From Candidatus Coatesiibacteriota bacterium (GTDB lineage: Bacteria; RBG-13-66-14; B26-G2; WVWN01; G020348885), in NCBI GenBank assembly GCA_020348885.1, contig CP070755.1, forward strand, positions 1,730,779-1,785,785: DNA of 55,007 nucleotides, written 5' to 3'. The notes under the pieces were generated by a model. That model was not told the origin of the DNA. It made no database searches and worked only from the letters and a program-made list of their open reading frames with translations. Positions 18,544-26,712 of this stretch are shown one piece after another. The position numbers and the translations under genes are program-made. Positions within the stretch are counted from its first letter, which is position 1. Each line of letters starts with the position of its first letter.

Positions 18544-19425
18544 ATGCCCGTTCACTTCGCCGACGAACTGAAAGAAACGGTTGACGCCAAGGACAGCCGT
18601 TTGGTAGTAGGGATAGACCCGGACCCGGATTTACTTCCGCCCGAAGTCGAAGGGACGACGCCGATAGAACGCGTTGACGAATTCGGCCGCCGCATTCTCG
18701 AAAGCATAGCTACCGAAGCGGCCGCCGTTAAATTCCAATCGGCGTTCTACGAAAGGTTCGGGCCGCCGGGCGCCGAAACGCTAGCCGCGCATCTCGAAAC
18801 GGCTCGCGGCCTGGGGCTTATTACCATCCTGGACGCAAAGCGGAACGACATCGGCAATACTGCAGGGGCGTACGCCGCGGCATACCTTGGACAGGACACG
18901 CCGACGCCGTTCGACGCGCTCACGGTATCCCCGTACCTAGGCGCCGACAGCCTCGAACCCTTTGTCAAGGCGGCCGCGGATACGGGCCGGGGCGTATTCG
19001 TACTCGTTAAGACCTCGAATCCGGGGTCCGGTGACTTCCAGGACGTAGAAACCGTGGGCGGCGGGCCCCTGTATTTACGCGTCGCAGAAACCGTCGCTAA
19101 ACTTGGGAAATCCGGCGTAGGCGAATGCGGTTATTCGTCGGTCGGCGCGGTCTGCGGCGCCACCTACCCGGAGTTGTTGACGGGACTCCGCGAAGCGATG
19201 CCGGAGCAGGTTTTCCTCGTCCCCGGCGTCGGCGCCCAGGGCGGCTCACCCGACGAACTGGCGCCGGCGTTCGACCAAGATGGGTTCGGCGCTCTGGTAG
19301 CAGCGGCCCGAAGCGTTATCTACGGGTACCGGGAACACGGCGGCGATTACGCCGTAGCGGCCCGAGAAGCGGCCGCCACCCTCCGAATTCGAATTAACGA
19401 AGCGACCGCAGCCGGACATAAGTGA
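18544..19425 (+). CDS. pyrF: Orotidine 5'-phosphate decarboxylase
   Basis: A 293-residue protein that makes UMP, the last step of de novo pyrimidine synthesis. The type 2 subfamily signature is present: VVGIDPDPDLLP at the start, FQSAFYERFG, and the catalytic DAKRNDIGNT block (Asp-Lys-Asp triad). Its length fits type 2 (about 270-310 residues). The ATG lies 2 bases after the rfaE1 stop and the stop codon overlaps the next gene (GTGA), so translation is probably coupled across the operon. Confidence 0.94.
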   Translation: MPVHFADELKETVDAKDSRLVVGIDPDPDLLPPEVEGTTPIERVDEFGRRILESIATEAAAVKFQSAFYERFGPPGAETLAAHLETARGLGLITILDAKRNDIGNTAGAYAAAYLGQDTPTPFDALTVSPYLGADSLEPFVKAAADTGRGVFVLVKTSNPGSGDFQDVETVGGGPLYLRVAETVAKLGKSGVGECGYSSVGAVCGATYPELLTGLREAMPEQVFLVPGVGAQGGSPDELAPAFDQDGFGALVAAARSVIYGYREHGGDYAVAAREAAATLRIRINEATAAGHK

Positions 19426-20114
19426 TCTATTCTATCTTCGAATACATCTGCCACCAACTCGCGGATCGGGCTCTGGTCGTCGGCGGGTATTATATGCCTT
19501 GTTGCGCCCGGTGCGCCGGAATCTATTGCGGTTTCGCCGCCACCGCGGCGTATTATCTCTTCGTTTACAGGCGCGGGTTCAAGCTGTGGCCGGACCGATG
19601 GCTAGCCTCGGTTACTGCCGTCGTTTTAGTAGTTAACTTCGTCGAGTACGCGGCAACGTGGTGGTTCGGCTTTTTCGACGGACTAGCCGACTACCCCCGG
19701 TTCGTATTAAGCCTTTCGCTGGGATGGGCCGGGTTCGTTCTCCTCGCGGCCACGGTTACCTTTCTGCAGTTCCCGAAAGAAGACCGTCCGAGGGATACCC
19801 TGACCGGCATCTTACCCGGTCTCGTCCTTTGCCTGGCAGTCGGCCTTCTCCCGTTAACAAACTCGAAACCGGCGTGGTATCTCCTCTCCTGGGCTGCGGC
19901 CGCCGGGATGGTAACGTTCTACGGATTCTTCAACTACTTCCCGGTCGCGCTACTCGTTCGGGTTATGGGATGGAAACCGCGAACGGTCGGTTATTTAGCC
20001 ATCCTGACCGTAATCGCAGCAGTCCTCGTCGGCGAATGGTTTTTACATCGGGCGTTGTACGACGACATTACGAGCATAGTACATGTAATCTACGAACTGA
20101 CCGGGTTAGCTTGA
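19422..20114 (+). CDS. DUF2085 family membrane protein
   Basis: A 230-residue membrane protein with about six hydrophobic helices. The N-terminus carries the DUF2085 signature: F-E-Y-I-C-H-Q-L-A-D-R, then the Cys-rich C-C-A-R-C-A-G-I-Y-C-G. The conserved His and Cys residues suggest a metal or redox site at the membrane, but the family function is unknown. Its GTG start overlaps the pyrF stop codon by 4 bases. It is the last gene of the gmhA operon before the rpoD promoter. Confidence 0.85.
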   Translation: MIYSIFEYICHQLADRALVVGGYYMPCCARCAGIYCGFAATAAYYLFVYRRGFKLWPDRWLASVTAVVLVVNFVEYAATWWFGFFDGLADYPRFVLSLSLGWAGFVLLAATVTFLQFPKEDRPRDTLTGILPGLVLCLAVGLLPLTNSKPAWYLLSWAAAAGMVTFYGFFNYFPVALLVRVMGWKPRTVGYLAILTVIAAVLVGEWFLHRALYDDITSIVHVIYELTGLA

Positions 20115-20131
20115 CGTAAACGGGGGGGAGT

Positions 20132-20160
20132 TTGACTTTTCTCGGCCTGTATGCTAAATT
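20132..20160 (+). promoter_or_regulatory. Promoter of rpoD
   Basis: TTGACT (20132-20137) and TAAATT (20155-20160) are separated by 17 bases, with TGC directly before the -10 (extended -10). The predicted start near 20167 lies downstream of an ATG at 20164, supporting the start at 20197. Confidence 0.6.
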
Positions 20161-20196
20161 AATATGATATTTAAGCGGCGGGTTTTAAGGGGGTTT

Positions 20197-21981
20197 ATGG
20201 CCGTTAAATCCGGCGAATTGAAGCATAAAAAAGAGTCCCTTAAAGCTGTGAAAGGCCTTATCGAAAAGGGTAAGGAGAAGGGACATATAACTTACGAAGA
20301 GCTCAACGAAGCACTTCCGGAGGACGTTATTCTCAGCGACCAGATAGACGATATTATGGTGATGTTCGACGAAATGGATATAGAGGTCGTCGACGGGTCC
20401 AAGGTCGCCGTAAAAGAATCCGGTGAGAACTCGGAGAAAGCGGAGGAAGGCGGAGCTCCCGGTTGGGAAAAACGATCACAACCGTCCGTCGGGCGGTTGG
20501 ACGACCCCGTACGTCTTTACCTTCGGGAGATGGGACGCGTTCCGCTTCTTTCGCGGGAAGGGGAAGTCGCCCTAGCCAAGAAGATTGAACGCGGACACCG
20601 CAAAGCCCGTCGCGGTGTCTTCAGTATATATCTCGTGTTCGACGAAATGGGAATTCTATCCCAAACCGTAAAAGAGGGCCGGGTTAAAATCGAAGATGTA
20701 CTCGTAGTAAATACCGAGGGCCGGCTTCCGCTATGGAAACAACGCGAATTGTCGGCGAAAATACTCGAAACCACCGATAAAGCCAACGAACTCCGTCAGG
20801 AACTGGACAAAAACTACGATATTACAAAGTCGTCACCCAAAGGGTCTAAAGCCGCTATAAAAGCCCGGGAGCGAATCGGCGAGATAACGGCCGAGGTCGT
20901 CGATCTATTCGAAGGCTGCGGGTTCAGTACGAATCAGATGGACGTTTTCGTCAACAATATCGACGTCGTACGGCAGCGCATTCTCGAGAACCTTAAAGAG
21001 GTGGAGATAATACAGCGGCGGCTCGGCCTGGATAAGCGGGAACTAGGCGGCCTCGCGAGGAAGATAAAGGCGGGCGAGAAAGTGGATTTATCCGCCGTAT
21101 CGGGCAAAGACGTTAAGCCGGAAGATATAGTAAACGCGGATCGCGAAATTAAAAACGCGTTCCGCCGCAATCATAGGATCGAACAAAAGGTCCAGATGCC
21201 GTACAGGGAGTTTCTCCAGATAATGCGGCGGGTAAAGGCCGGGCAACGCGAAGCTTACGACGCGAAAATGTCGTTGGTGAAAGCGAACGTACGGCTCGTC
21301 GTCAGCATAGCGAAGAAGTATACGAACGGCGGTTTGCAGTTCCTGGACTTAATCCAGGAGGGCAATATCGGGTTGATGCGGGCAGTCGATAAGTTCGATT
21401 ATAAGAAAGGTTATAAGTTCAGTACTTACGCGACGTGGTGGATAAGGCAGGCGATAACGCGGGCCATCGCCGACCAGGCTCGCACTATACGTATCCCGGT
21501 TCATATGATCGAAGCTATCGGGAAAGTAGTACGCGCATCCCGACAGCTTATACAGGAAAACGGCCGGGAACCGCTGCCCGAGGAAATAGCCTCCCGGATG
21601 GGGATGAGCGTAGAGAAGGTACGGCGGGTTTTGAAAATCGCGCAGGAGCCTATCAGCCTCGAAACGCCTATCGGCGACGAGGAGGATACGCATCTCGGCG
21701 ATTTCATAGAGGATAAATCCGTTATCAGCCCGGCGAAAGCCGCCGCGTACGCTTTACTCCGCGAACAGATGGAATCCGTACTGGGTACCTTAACCAAACG
21801 AGAAGAGCGGGTTCTGCGATACCGTTTCGGGCTGGGCGACGGGATAACCCGGACATTGGACGAAGTCGGCGCCGTGTTTAACGTAACCCGAGAGCGCGTC
21901 CGCCAGATAGAAGCGAAAGCGCTACGGAAACTCAGACACCCTACGAGATCGCGTAAAGTTAAGTCGTTTCTCGATTTATAA
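20197..21981 (+). CDS. rpoD: RNA polymerase primary sigma factor (sigma70 family)
   Basis: The housekeeping sigma factor, 594 residues from ATG 20197, which follows AAGGGGG. Region 1.1 is visible in residues 10-70 ([13 protein letters not shown]). Region 1.2 is [22 protein letters not shown]. Region 2 has [17 protein letters not shown], which opens and contacts the -10 element. Region 3 follows, and region 4.2 contains [20 protein letters not shown], the -35-binding helix-turn-helix. All RpoD parts are present. It explains why many promoters here match TTGACx-N17-TAxxxT. It has its own promoter and a strong terminator. Confidence 0.96.
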   Translation: MAVKSGELKHKKESLKAVKGLIEKGKEKGHITYEELNEALPEDVILSDQIDDIMVMFDEMDIEVVDGSKVAVKESGENSEKAEEGGAPGWEKRSQPSVGRLDDPVRLYLREMGRVPLLSREGEVALAKKIERGHRKARRGVFSIYLVFDEMGILSQTVKEGRVKIEDVLVVNTEGRLPLWKQRELSAKILETTDKANELRQELDKNYDITKSSPKGSKAAIKARERIGEITAEVVDLFEGCGFSTNQMDVFVNNIDVVRQRILENLKEVEIIQRRLGLDKRELGGLARKIKAGEKVDLSAVSGKDVKPEDIVNADREIKNAFRRNHRIEQKVQMPYREFLQIMRRVKAGQREAYDAKMSLVKANVRLVVSIAKKYTNGGLQFLDLIQEGNIGLMRAVDKFDYKKGYKFSTYATWWIRQAITRAIADQARTIRIPVHMIEAIGKVVRASRQLIQENGREPLPEEIASRMGMSVEKVRRVLKIAQEPISLETPIGDEEDTHLGDFIEDKSVISPAKAAAYALLREQMESVLGTLTKREERVLRYRFGLGDGITRTLDEVGAVFNVTRERVRQIEAKALRKLRHPTRSRKVKSFLDL

Positions 21982-21997
21982 TCGGTCGGTTTACGTT

Positions 21998-22029
21998 AAA
22001 AAACGGGGTTGCGGCCCCGTTTTTTTTTA
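21998..22029 (+). terminator. Terminator of rpoD
   Basis: A stem ACGGGG/CCCCGT extended by an A-run/T-run pairing surrounds a TTGCGG loop. It is followed by nine T. Confidence 0.88.
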
Positions 22030-22037
22030 TGTATAAT
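22009..22037 (+). promoter_or_regulatory. Promoter overlapping rpoD terminator, for PD40 propeller gene
   Basis: A perfect TATAAT (22032-22037) lies 17 bases after TTGCGG (22009-22014), which is the terminator loop. The -35 match is weak (3 of 6). The predicted start is near 22044, about 40 bases before the GTG. Confidence 0.45.
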
Positions 22038-22082
22038 CCGGTTGTTAGGTTATCGGAAAGCGTTTAAATCTAGGAGGTAAAA

Positions 22083-22916
22083 GTGAAGATGCGTTTATTC
22101 TTAATCGCGTCGGTATTGATTATAGCCGCCGGCGCTTACGCCGACTGGGCGTACGTGGAGAACCTAGGGGCGCCGCCTAACACGGCGGCTGCGGAGAAGC
22201 AACCGGGGATAAACGGGAGCGGGACACTACTCGTTTATAATTCGGGAGGCAACCTTTACTTGACGCAGTGGAGTGGCGGAGCCTGGTCCGCGCCGTCGGC
22301 GTTGCCGGCTTCTATCAATAACGGTTCGTCGAACGCAACGCCCTGCTGGAACGGCAATATGCTTTACTACTCGTCCGACCGGGCCGACGGCGAAGGCGGT
22401 TGGGATTTATGGTCGTCCGAGTGGAACGGCACTACGTTCGCGGCGCCGACGAATCTAGGCCCGGGTTTGAACACCACCGCCAACGAAACTTCGCCGGCCT
22501 TAAACCCCGCTGGCGATACGCTTTACTTCAGGAAAGGCACGGACATATTTTACGCCACCAAGTCAGGCGGTCCCTGGAGCAACGTCCAGGGTACGGGCAT
22601 CGGGACCGGAAGGCCCGCCGGTTATATTGACGGAACCCTTTACTTCTCCGACGACAGAGCTGGCGGAGAAGGCGGATTGGATATATGGCTGGCCGTCGGC
22701 AGCGGCAGTTCGTTTTCCGCCGCCGTAAACCTGGGTACTGATATTAACACGTCTAACGATGAACTGGGCGGCTCGTGGACCACGGATAAACGGTGGATGC
22801 ACTTTTCATCGGACCGGCCGGGCGGCGAAGGCGGCTATGACCTCTACCGCGGCCGGTTCACTATGACCGCCGTGAAAGCCGCTTCGTTAGGTAAAATCAA
22901 AGCGACGTTCGAATAA
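22083..22916 (+). CDS. Secreted PD40 (WD40-like) beta-propeller protein with SLGxIKAxF tail
   Basis: A 277-residue protein starting at GTG 22083, 5 bases after AGGAGG (the ATG at 22089 is possible). A signal peptide covers about residues 1-20. Three clear PD40/TolB-like repeats are visible: YYSSDRADGEGGWDLW, YFSDDRAGGEGGLDIW and HFSSDRPGGEGGYDLY, with weaker ones in between. It is probably a secreted beta-propeller that binds another protein or a glycan. The C-terminus ends in ASLGKIKATFE, shared with two other secreted proteins here, while the propeller repeats themselves are of a different type. Confidence 0.88.
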   Translation: MKMRLFLIASVLIIAAGAYADWAYVENLGAPPNTAAAEKQPGINGSGTLLVYNSGGNLYLTQWSGGAWSAPSALPASINNGSSNATPCWNGNMLYYSSDRADGEGGWDLWSSEWNGTTFAAPTNLGPGLNTTANETSPALNPAGDTLYFRKGTDIFYATKSGGPWSNVQGTGIGTGRPAGYIDGTLYFSDDRAGGEGGLDIWLAVGSGSSFSAAVNLGTDINTSNDELGGSWTTDKRWMHFSSDRPGGEGGYDLYRGRFTMTAVKAASLGKIKATFE

Positions 22917-22974
22917 GGTACGAGGGATAAAACCCGTACCTACAGAAAAAGAGAACATCTAAGCTTATCCGGAG
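22917..22974 (+). other. Unexplained hairpin-forming stretch after PD40 gene
   Basis: Bases 22917-22940 form a hairpin, GGTACG(A)GG with CCCGTACC, starting right at the stop codon. The following bases hold no gene and feed into the region 22970-23058. It has no T-run, so it is not a typical terminator. Confidence 0.3.
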
Positions 22975-23058
22975 TCCAACTCCAGCCCATCTCGGTTGGG
23001 AGTTTCAGGTGGGATTTTAACTATAGACCCGAGGCGAGGGTTTTAACCCTCGCCTTTT
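22970..23058 (+). ncRNA. Possible small RNA or structured 3' region
   Basis: The stretch contains the hairpin GGAGT-CCA-ACTCC (22971-22983), then CCCA...TGGG pairing and several GGA-type motifs, and closes with a strong terminator. No start or ribosome site was found. I cannot name a family and no promoter was seen just upstream. It may be only the 3' end of the PD40 transcript. Confidence 0.2.
23031..23058 (+). terminator. Terminator before aminotransferase gene
   Basis: An 8-bp stem GGCGAGGG/CCCTCGCC with a TTTTAA loop is followed by TTTT. Confidence 0.85.
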
Positions 23059-23074
23059 CGCGCGTAAAATGTAA

Positions 23075-23103
23075 TTGCCGTGGTAAGGCGCTTTTGGTAA
23101 TAT
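23075..23103 (+). promoter_or_regulatory. Promoter of aminotransferase gene
   Basis: TTGCCG (23075-23080) and TAATAT (23098-23103) are separated by 17 bases. The predicted start is near 23110, close to the ATG at 23128. Confidence 0.5.
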
Positions 23104-23127
23104 CCTCGCCGGAAAGGTTTTGTTTCT

Positions 23128-24330
23128 ATGTCCGCTAAACCGGCAATAGAAGGGGGCCGTCCGGAGTTAAGCGAATACGTACCGTATTCGCGGCCGTCGC
23201 TGAGGAAAGAAGATATCGAAGCGGCCGTTGGGGTCCTTCGAAGCCAATGGCTTACGACGGGGCCGAAGATACGCGAACTCGAGGAGATATTCGCCAAGCT
23301 GGTAGGCGCCCGAGAAGCGGCGGCGGTGAACAGCGGAACGGCCGCTTTACACCTCGCGTACGACGCCCTCGGTTTGAACCCGGGAGACGAAGTCCTCGTT
23401 CCCTCGTTGACCTTTTCCGCCACCGCGAGTTCGGTGATAATGGCCGGCGGAACACCCGTCGCCGTCGACGTCGAGGGAGAATCACTTAACATATCCCTCG
23501 ACGACGCGGCCCGCTACGCGACTAACCGCACCCGCGCCATATCGCCGGTCCATATCGGCGGGCTTCCCTGCGACATGGATGGGATTCTCGATTTCACCAG
23601 TGACAATATCGCAGTCGTACAGGACGCATGCCACGCCATAGGCGCCGAGTACAAAGGGCGTCCGCTGGGCGGTTTCGGTTTCGCAGCTGCATATAGTTTT
23701 CACGCGGTTAAGCAGGTTGCCGCCGGCGAGGGCGGCGCTTTGGCTTTGAACGACGAAGAAGCCGCCGAAAAAGTGCGGCGTACGCGGCACCACGGCCTTT
23801 CCACCAGCCCCGGCGAACGCCACGGCGCCGGCGCATCCTACTATTATGAAATCACCGGATTAGGGTATAACTACCGCTTGTCCGATGTTCAGGCCGCGTT
23901 GGTAATATCTCAACTGGAACGTGCCGACAAGGATTTGGTGAAACGCGAAGAACTCGCGACGGAATACGACTCTCTTTTGGAACCGTTGGTGGAGAGGGAG
24001 CTGTTGGAAACTATCCCAACGCCGCCGGAAGTCCGGCACGCGCGCCACCTCTATATAATCAAGCTCAATTTGGGCAAACTCAGCGTCGGAAGGGACCGGG
24101 TCTTCGCGGCGCTACGCGCGGAGAACGTCGGCGTAAACGTACATTACATACCGCTGTACCGTCACCCGTTCTACCGGGACCGCTTCGGGTGGGACGCCGC
24201 CGACTTCCCGGTTACCGAAAGCGTTTTCGAGAGGATACTATCTCTGCCTATGTTCACGGAGCTTGAAACGGAGACAGTCGGCGCCGTCGTTCGTGCCGTC
24301 GGCAAGGTCCTTACGTACTACAAACGTTAG
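23128..24330 (+). CDS. DegT/DnrJ/EryC1/StrS family sugar aminotransferase
   Basis: A 400-residue PLP-dependent aminotransferase of nucleotide sugars. Landmarks are SQWLTTGPKIRELEE near the N-terminus, AVNSGTAALHLAYDALGL, the QDACHAIGA block with the PLP-ring Asp, and the Schiff-base Lys in SFHAVKQVAAGEGG. Later GLGYNYRLSDVQAAL and HLYIIKL close the fold. The SFHxVKxxxxGEGG and NYRLSDxQAAL motifs resemble PseC-type 4-aminotransferases, but the exact sugar cannot be read. An acetyltransferase-like gene follows 15 bases later, as in WecE/WecD-like pairs that make 4-acetamido sugars. Confidence 0.92.
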   Translation: MSAKPAIEGGRPELSEYVPYSRPSLRKEDIEAAVGVLRSQWLTTGPKIRELEEIFAKLVGAREAAAVNSGTAALHLAYDALGLNPGDEVLVPSLTFSATASSVIMAGGTPVAVDVEGESLNISLDDAARYATNRTRAISPVHIGGLPCDMDGILDFTSDNIAVVQDACHAIGAEYKGRPLGGFGFAAAYSFHAVKQVAAGEGGALALNDEEAAEKVRRTRHHGLSTSPGERHGAGASYYYEITGLGYNYRLSDVQAALVISQLERADKDLVKREELATEYDSLLEPLVERELLETIPTPPEVRHARHLYIIKLNLGKLSVGRDRVFAALRAENVGVNVHYIPLYRHPFYRDRFGWDAADFPVTESVFERILSLPMFTELETETVGAVVRAVGKVLTYYKR

Positions 24331-24345
24331 TCGGCGCTTCGTTCT

Positions 24346-25230
24346 ATGGAGATTACCCGCGTCAACGCCGAGGAAATCGCGGCAGCCGTTCGTTCCGGAA
24401 TAGCTGAAGACCATCCGGCTCCGTTCGAGGGGCTGTTCGGCGACCGGACGGCCGCATACGAATCATATGTCGTAGGCTTAAGCGAGTTCGGCGTTCCGCC
24501 GGTCGGGTTAGCGTGTTCGGATGACGGCGACGTTAAGGCGATCGTCGCTTGGGTGGACCCAGCGCCCGAAGCCGGGACTTTAGAGGTAGCCGCCGTCAGG
24601 ATTATCGGCCTTTTCGCGGCGGCGCCTGACGAGGATAAAGCATACTACATCGTGAAGGTGTTGGACGCGTTAACGGCGCGTCTAAGGCAACAGCAGCGCG
24701 AATACCTCATTATCGAAATCAACCCCGACGACGATTTCGTAATCCATATACTCGAAGGATCTAACTTCGTACTGGTAAACGCCGCAGATGTTTTAGTCGC
24801 CGGCGGCCGCGGTTTAAGCGAGACCGGGCCTGCGCTGGAATCCACCGAACACGGCGGCGCTTTCGAAGATTTTGTTGCCGAGCCCGCCGCGCCGGCGGTC
24901 GACCCGTATCTGGGCGACTTCGCCGTACGCGCTCGGCGGAGGGAGTTCGTCCGGGCGGCGGAGCAGGGGCGCGCTTATTACGTCGTAGAAAGCGAAACGC
25001 GTATAGGCGCGTTAACCGTCGGGGACGAACCGGGGCTTCCAAACGGCACGGTTTCCGTGAGTTTAGTTCACCCGTGGCACGACGCGCGGGTCTTCGCCGC
25101 CGCGCTTACGATAGATGCGGAACGGTTCGTCGTCAGGGTACCATTAGCGGCGACTGTTCTACGGGCCGAACTGGCCGACCGCGGTTTTCGGCCGTGCGAC
25201 GTACGGTTGACTTACCGTAAGCTTCTCTAA
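24346..25230 (+). CDS. Uncharacterised protein, possibly GNAT-like acetyltransferase
   Basis: A 294-residue protein without a signal peptide. I do not recognise a family with certainty. Two halves can be seen: residues about 1-150 contain a hydrophobic strand then AVRIIGLFAAAPDEDKAYYIVKVLDALTARL and YLIIEINPDDDFVIHILEGSNFVLV, which resembles the core of GNAT acetyltransferases (acetyl-CoA loop, helix, then 'LE-x-x-x-F'). Residues about 180-294 look like a degenerate second copy ending GFRPCDVRLTYRKLL. It follows the sugar aminotransferase by 15 bases, so acetylation of the new amino group is a reasonable guess. A 10-bp hairpin without a T-run follows. Confidence 0.6.
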   Translation: MEITRVNAEEIAAAVRSGIAEDHPAPFEGLFGDRTAAYESYVVGLSEFGVPPVGLACSDDGDVKAIVAWVDPAPEAGTLEVAAVRIIGLFAAAPDEDKAYYIVKVLDALTARLRQQQREYLIIEINPDDDFVIHILEGSNFVLVNAADVLVAGGRGLSETGPALESTEHGGAFEDFVAEPAAPAVDPYLGDFAVRARRREFVRAAEQGRAYYVVESETRIGALTVGDEPGLPNGTVSVSLVHPWHDARVFAAALTIDAERFVVRVPLAATVLRAELADRGFRPCDVRLTYRKLL

Positions 25231-25250
25231 TACGATTCGCATCAAACTAA

Positions 25251-25276
25251 TACCGCCGGCCTTGACGCCGGCGGTA
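25251..25276 (+). terminator. Hairpin after acetyltransferase-like gene
   Basis: A perfect 10-bp stem TACCGCCGGC/GCCGGCGGTA encloses a 6-base loop. No T-run follows, so termination is less certain. Confidence 0.55.
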
Positions 25277-25344
25277 ATTCGTAAACGGTTTATTCGAAAC
25301 ACGTTATATGGACAGTCTTTCAAATTATTCTTATTAGTATAAAA

Positions 25345-25418
25345 AGCGGGCGACGGGACTCGAACCCGCGGCGATCGGCTTGGAAGGCCGATGCTCTACC
25401 AGACTGAGCTACGCCCGC
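25345..25418 (-). tRNA. tRNA-Gly (anticodon TCC)
   Basis: A full cloverleaf: acceptor stem GCGGGCG/CGCCCGC, D-arm GCTCAGTCTGGTAGAGC, anticodon loop CTTCCAA, TTCGAGT in the T-loop, and discriminator U. CCA is not encoded. It is the third of a Thr-Tyr-Gly cluster. Confidence 0.95.
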
Positions 25419-25434
25419 GCTAAATCGTTACTTT

Positions 25435-25517
25435 TGGAGGGAGGAGGATTTGAACCCCCGAAGGCTAATGCCAGCAGGTTTACAGCCTGCCCCCTTTGGC
25501 CGCTTGGGTATCCCTCC
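25435..25517 (-). tRNA. tRNA-Tyr (anticodon GTA)
   Basis: Acceptor stem GGAGGGA/TCCCTCC, anticodon loop with GTA, a long variable arm (type II tRNA), TTCAAAT in the T-loop, and discriminator A. CCA is not encoded. It is the second of the cluster. Confidence 0.95.
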
Positions 25518-25530
25518 TGACGTATCTTTA

Positions 25531-25604
25531 AGCCCGGGAGGGGATTCGAACCCCTGACCTGCTGATTACAAATCAGCTGCTCTGGCCGGCTGAGCTACCC
25601 GGGC
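25531..25604 (-). tRNA. tRNA-Thr (anticodon TGT)
   Basis: Acceptor stem GCCCGGG/CCCGGGC, anticodon loop TTTGTAA, TTCGAAT in the T-loop. CCA is not encoded. It is the first of the cluster, 4 bases after the predicted transcription start. Confidence 0.95.
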
Positions 25605-25614
25605 GGCGGGCTAT

Positions 25615-25643
25615 CTTATACACCAAAAGGCCTAAGGTGTCAA
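25615..25643 (-). promoter_or_regulatory. Promoter of tRNA-Thr-Tyr-Gly cluster
   Basis: On the minus strand a perfect TTGACA (25638-25643) and TATAAG (25615-25620) are separated by 17 bases. The bases after the -10 are GC-rich, as in stringently controlled stable-RNA promoters. Confidence 0.75.
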
Positions 25644-25793
25644 TATAAAACCACGTTACACGGGTACCGACGGCGTACTGCCCGGAGACAGTTGCCGGCA
25701 TACTTGATGACTTCACTACCCCATCTTATCTGTTAACCCGAAGGACCGTAATAACCGGTATCGGAACCTCTATTTAGGGTTACTAACCGATTT

Positions 25794-26577
25794 CTACTCG
25801 AATACTTGAAACCGCCTGATGGACAGGGCGGACCCGGTCTCGTCGTCAATAATCAGAAAAACGCCGTCGCAGCGGCACGGACCTTTCTGGACCTCGAAGC
25901 GTGCGGGGAGCTTCCCCACGACGCGGGTTAGAACCGGTTCGAGCCGGGTCCCGATTACGCCGCCGACTGGCCCGCACATCCCGATATCGGTGATGAACGC
26001 GGTGCCCCCGGGTAGTATCGTTTCATCGGCGGTCGGCACGTGGGTATGGGTTCCGATGACCGCGGCGCAACGACCGTCGACGTACCGGGCGAAGGCCTCC
26101 TTTTCGGCGGTCGCTTCGGCGTGGAAGTCAACGATTACGGCGTCGCACTCGCTGGCCAGTCCTTCGAGTATATCGTCGGCCCGGCGGAACGGGCAGTCGA
26201 AGGCGTCCATGTAGATCCGACCGCACAGGTTGACTACCCCGAGGCGCTGGCCTCGGGGCAGGGGGAATACCGCGTAACCGCGGCCGGGGGTTCCCGGTGG
26301 GTAGTTGGCCGGGCGCAGGAGCCGGGGGTACTCGTCGATTACCGGCAGTATCTCCTTCTTATCGAAGACGTGGTTGCCGGACGTGCCGACGTCGACGCCC
26401 CAGCGGAAGACGTCGCCGAGGAGCTCCGGCGTCACGCCGGTCCCGCCGGCGATGTTCTCGAGATTGGCGACGGTTACGTCCGCGCGCCAGTCCCGGGCCA
26501 TACCGCCGAGCCGCTCCCGGAGGAAGGTGCGGCCGGGGCGCCCCACACACGTCGCCAATGAAGAGGATGCGTATCAT
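25794..26577 (-). CDS. YmdB-family metallophosphoesterase (TIGR00282) with frameshift near N-terminus
   Basis: This is a YmdB-like calcineurin-type phosphoesterase (cyclic-nucleotide or RNA-linked in other bacteria). Conserved metal motifs are ANLENIAGG, SGNHVFDKKE, DFHAEATAEK and GTHTHVPTAD. The N-terminus is split: from ATG 26577 the frame reads MIRILFIGDVCG, the expected start of the family. The remainder (PGRTFLRERLGG onward) is in another frame. The break falls on a run of four G at 26541-26544 (plus-strand C); removing one G restores GDVCGRPGRT. The main frame alone is open from 26558 to 25794 (254 residues). It could be a sequencing error, a pseudogene or a slippage site. It follows the two permeases in orientation but has no shared operon signal. 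Confidence 0.8.
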
Positions 26578-26652
26578 TATATAGCGGATTAAGCGGCAGG
26601 GAATATAGCATATATGGGAAGGTTCGGAAACGGTAAAAGGTTATATCGGATG

Positions 26653-26678
26653 AGAAAAACCCCTCCGGAAGAGAGGTA
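26653..26678 (-). terminator. Terminator of MacB-type permease genes
   Basis: The minus-strand stem ACCTCTC/GAGGGGT (one mismatch) is followed by TTTTT, about 35 bases after the second permease stop codon. Confidence 0.65.
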
Positions 26679-26712
26679 TCTTACTAACACTTGCGGTTAT
26701 TGAGATTAATAC

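Noticed and set aside
22917-23058. Known small RNA (SRP RNA, 6S RNA)
   Set aside because: The conserved SRP tetraloop region and 6S bubble could not be found; kept only as a low-confidence structured stretch.
25345-25604. tRNA cluster as an integration site for a mobile element
   Set aside because: No integrase, direct repeat of a tRNA 3' end or change in composition is visible beside the cluster.
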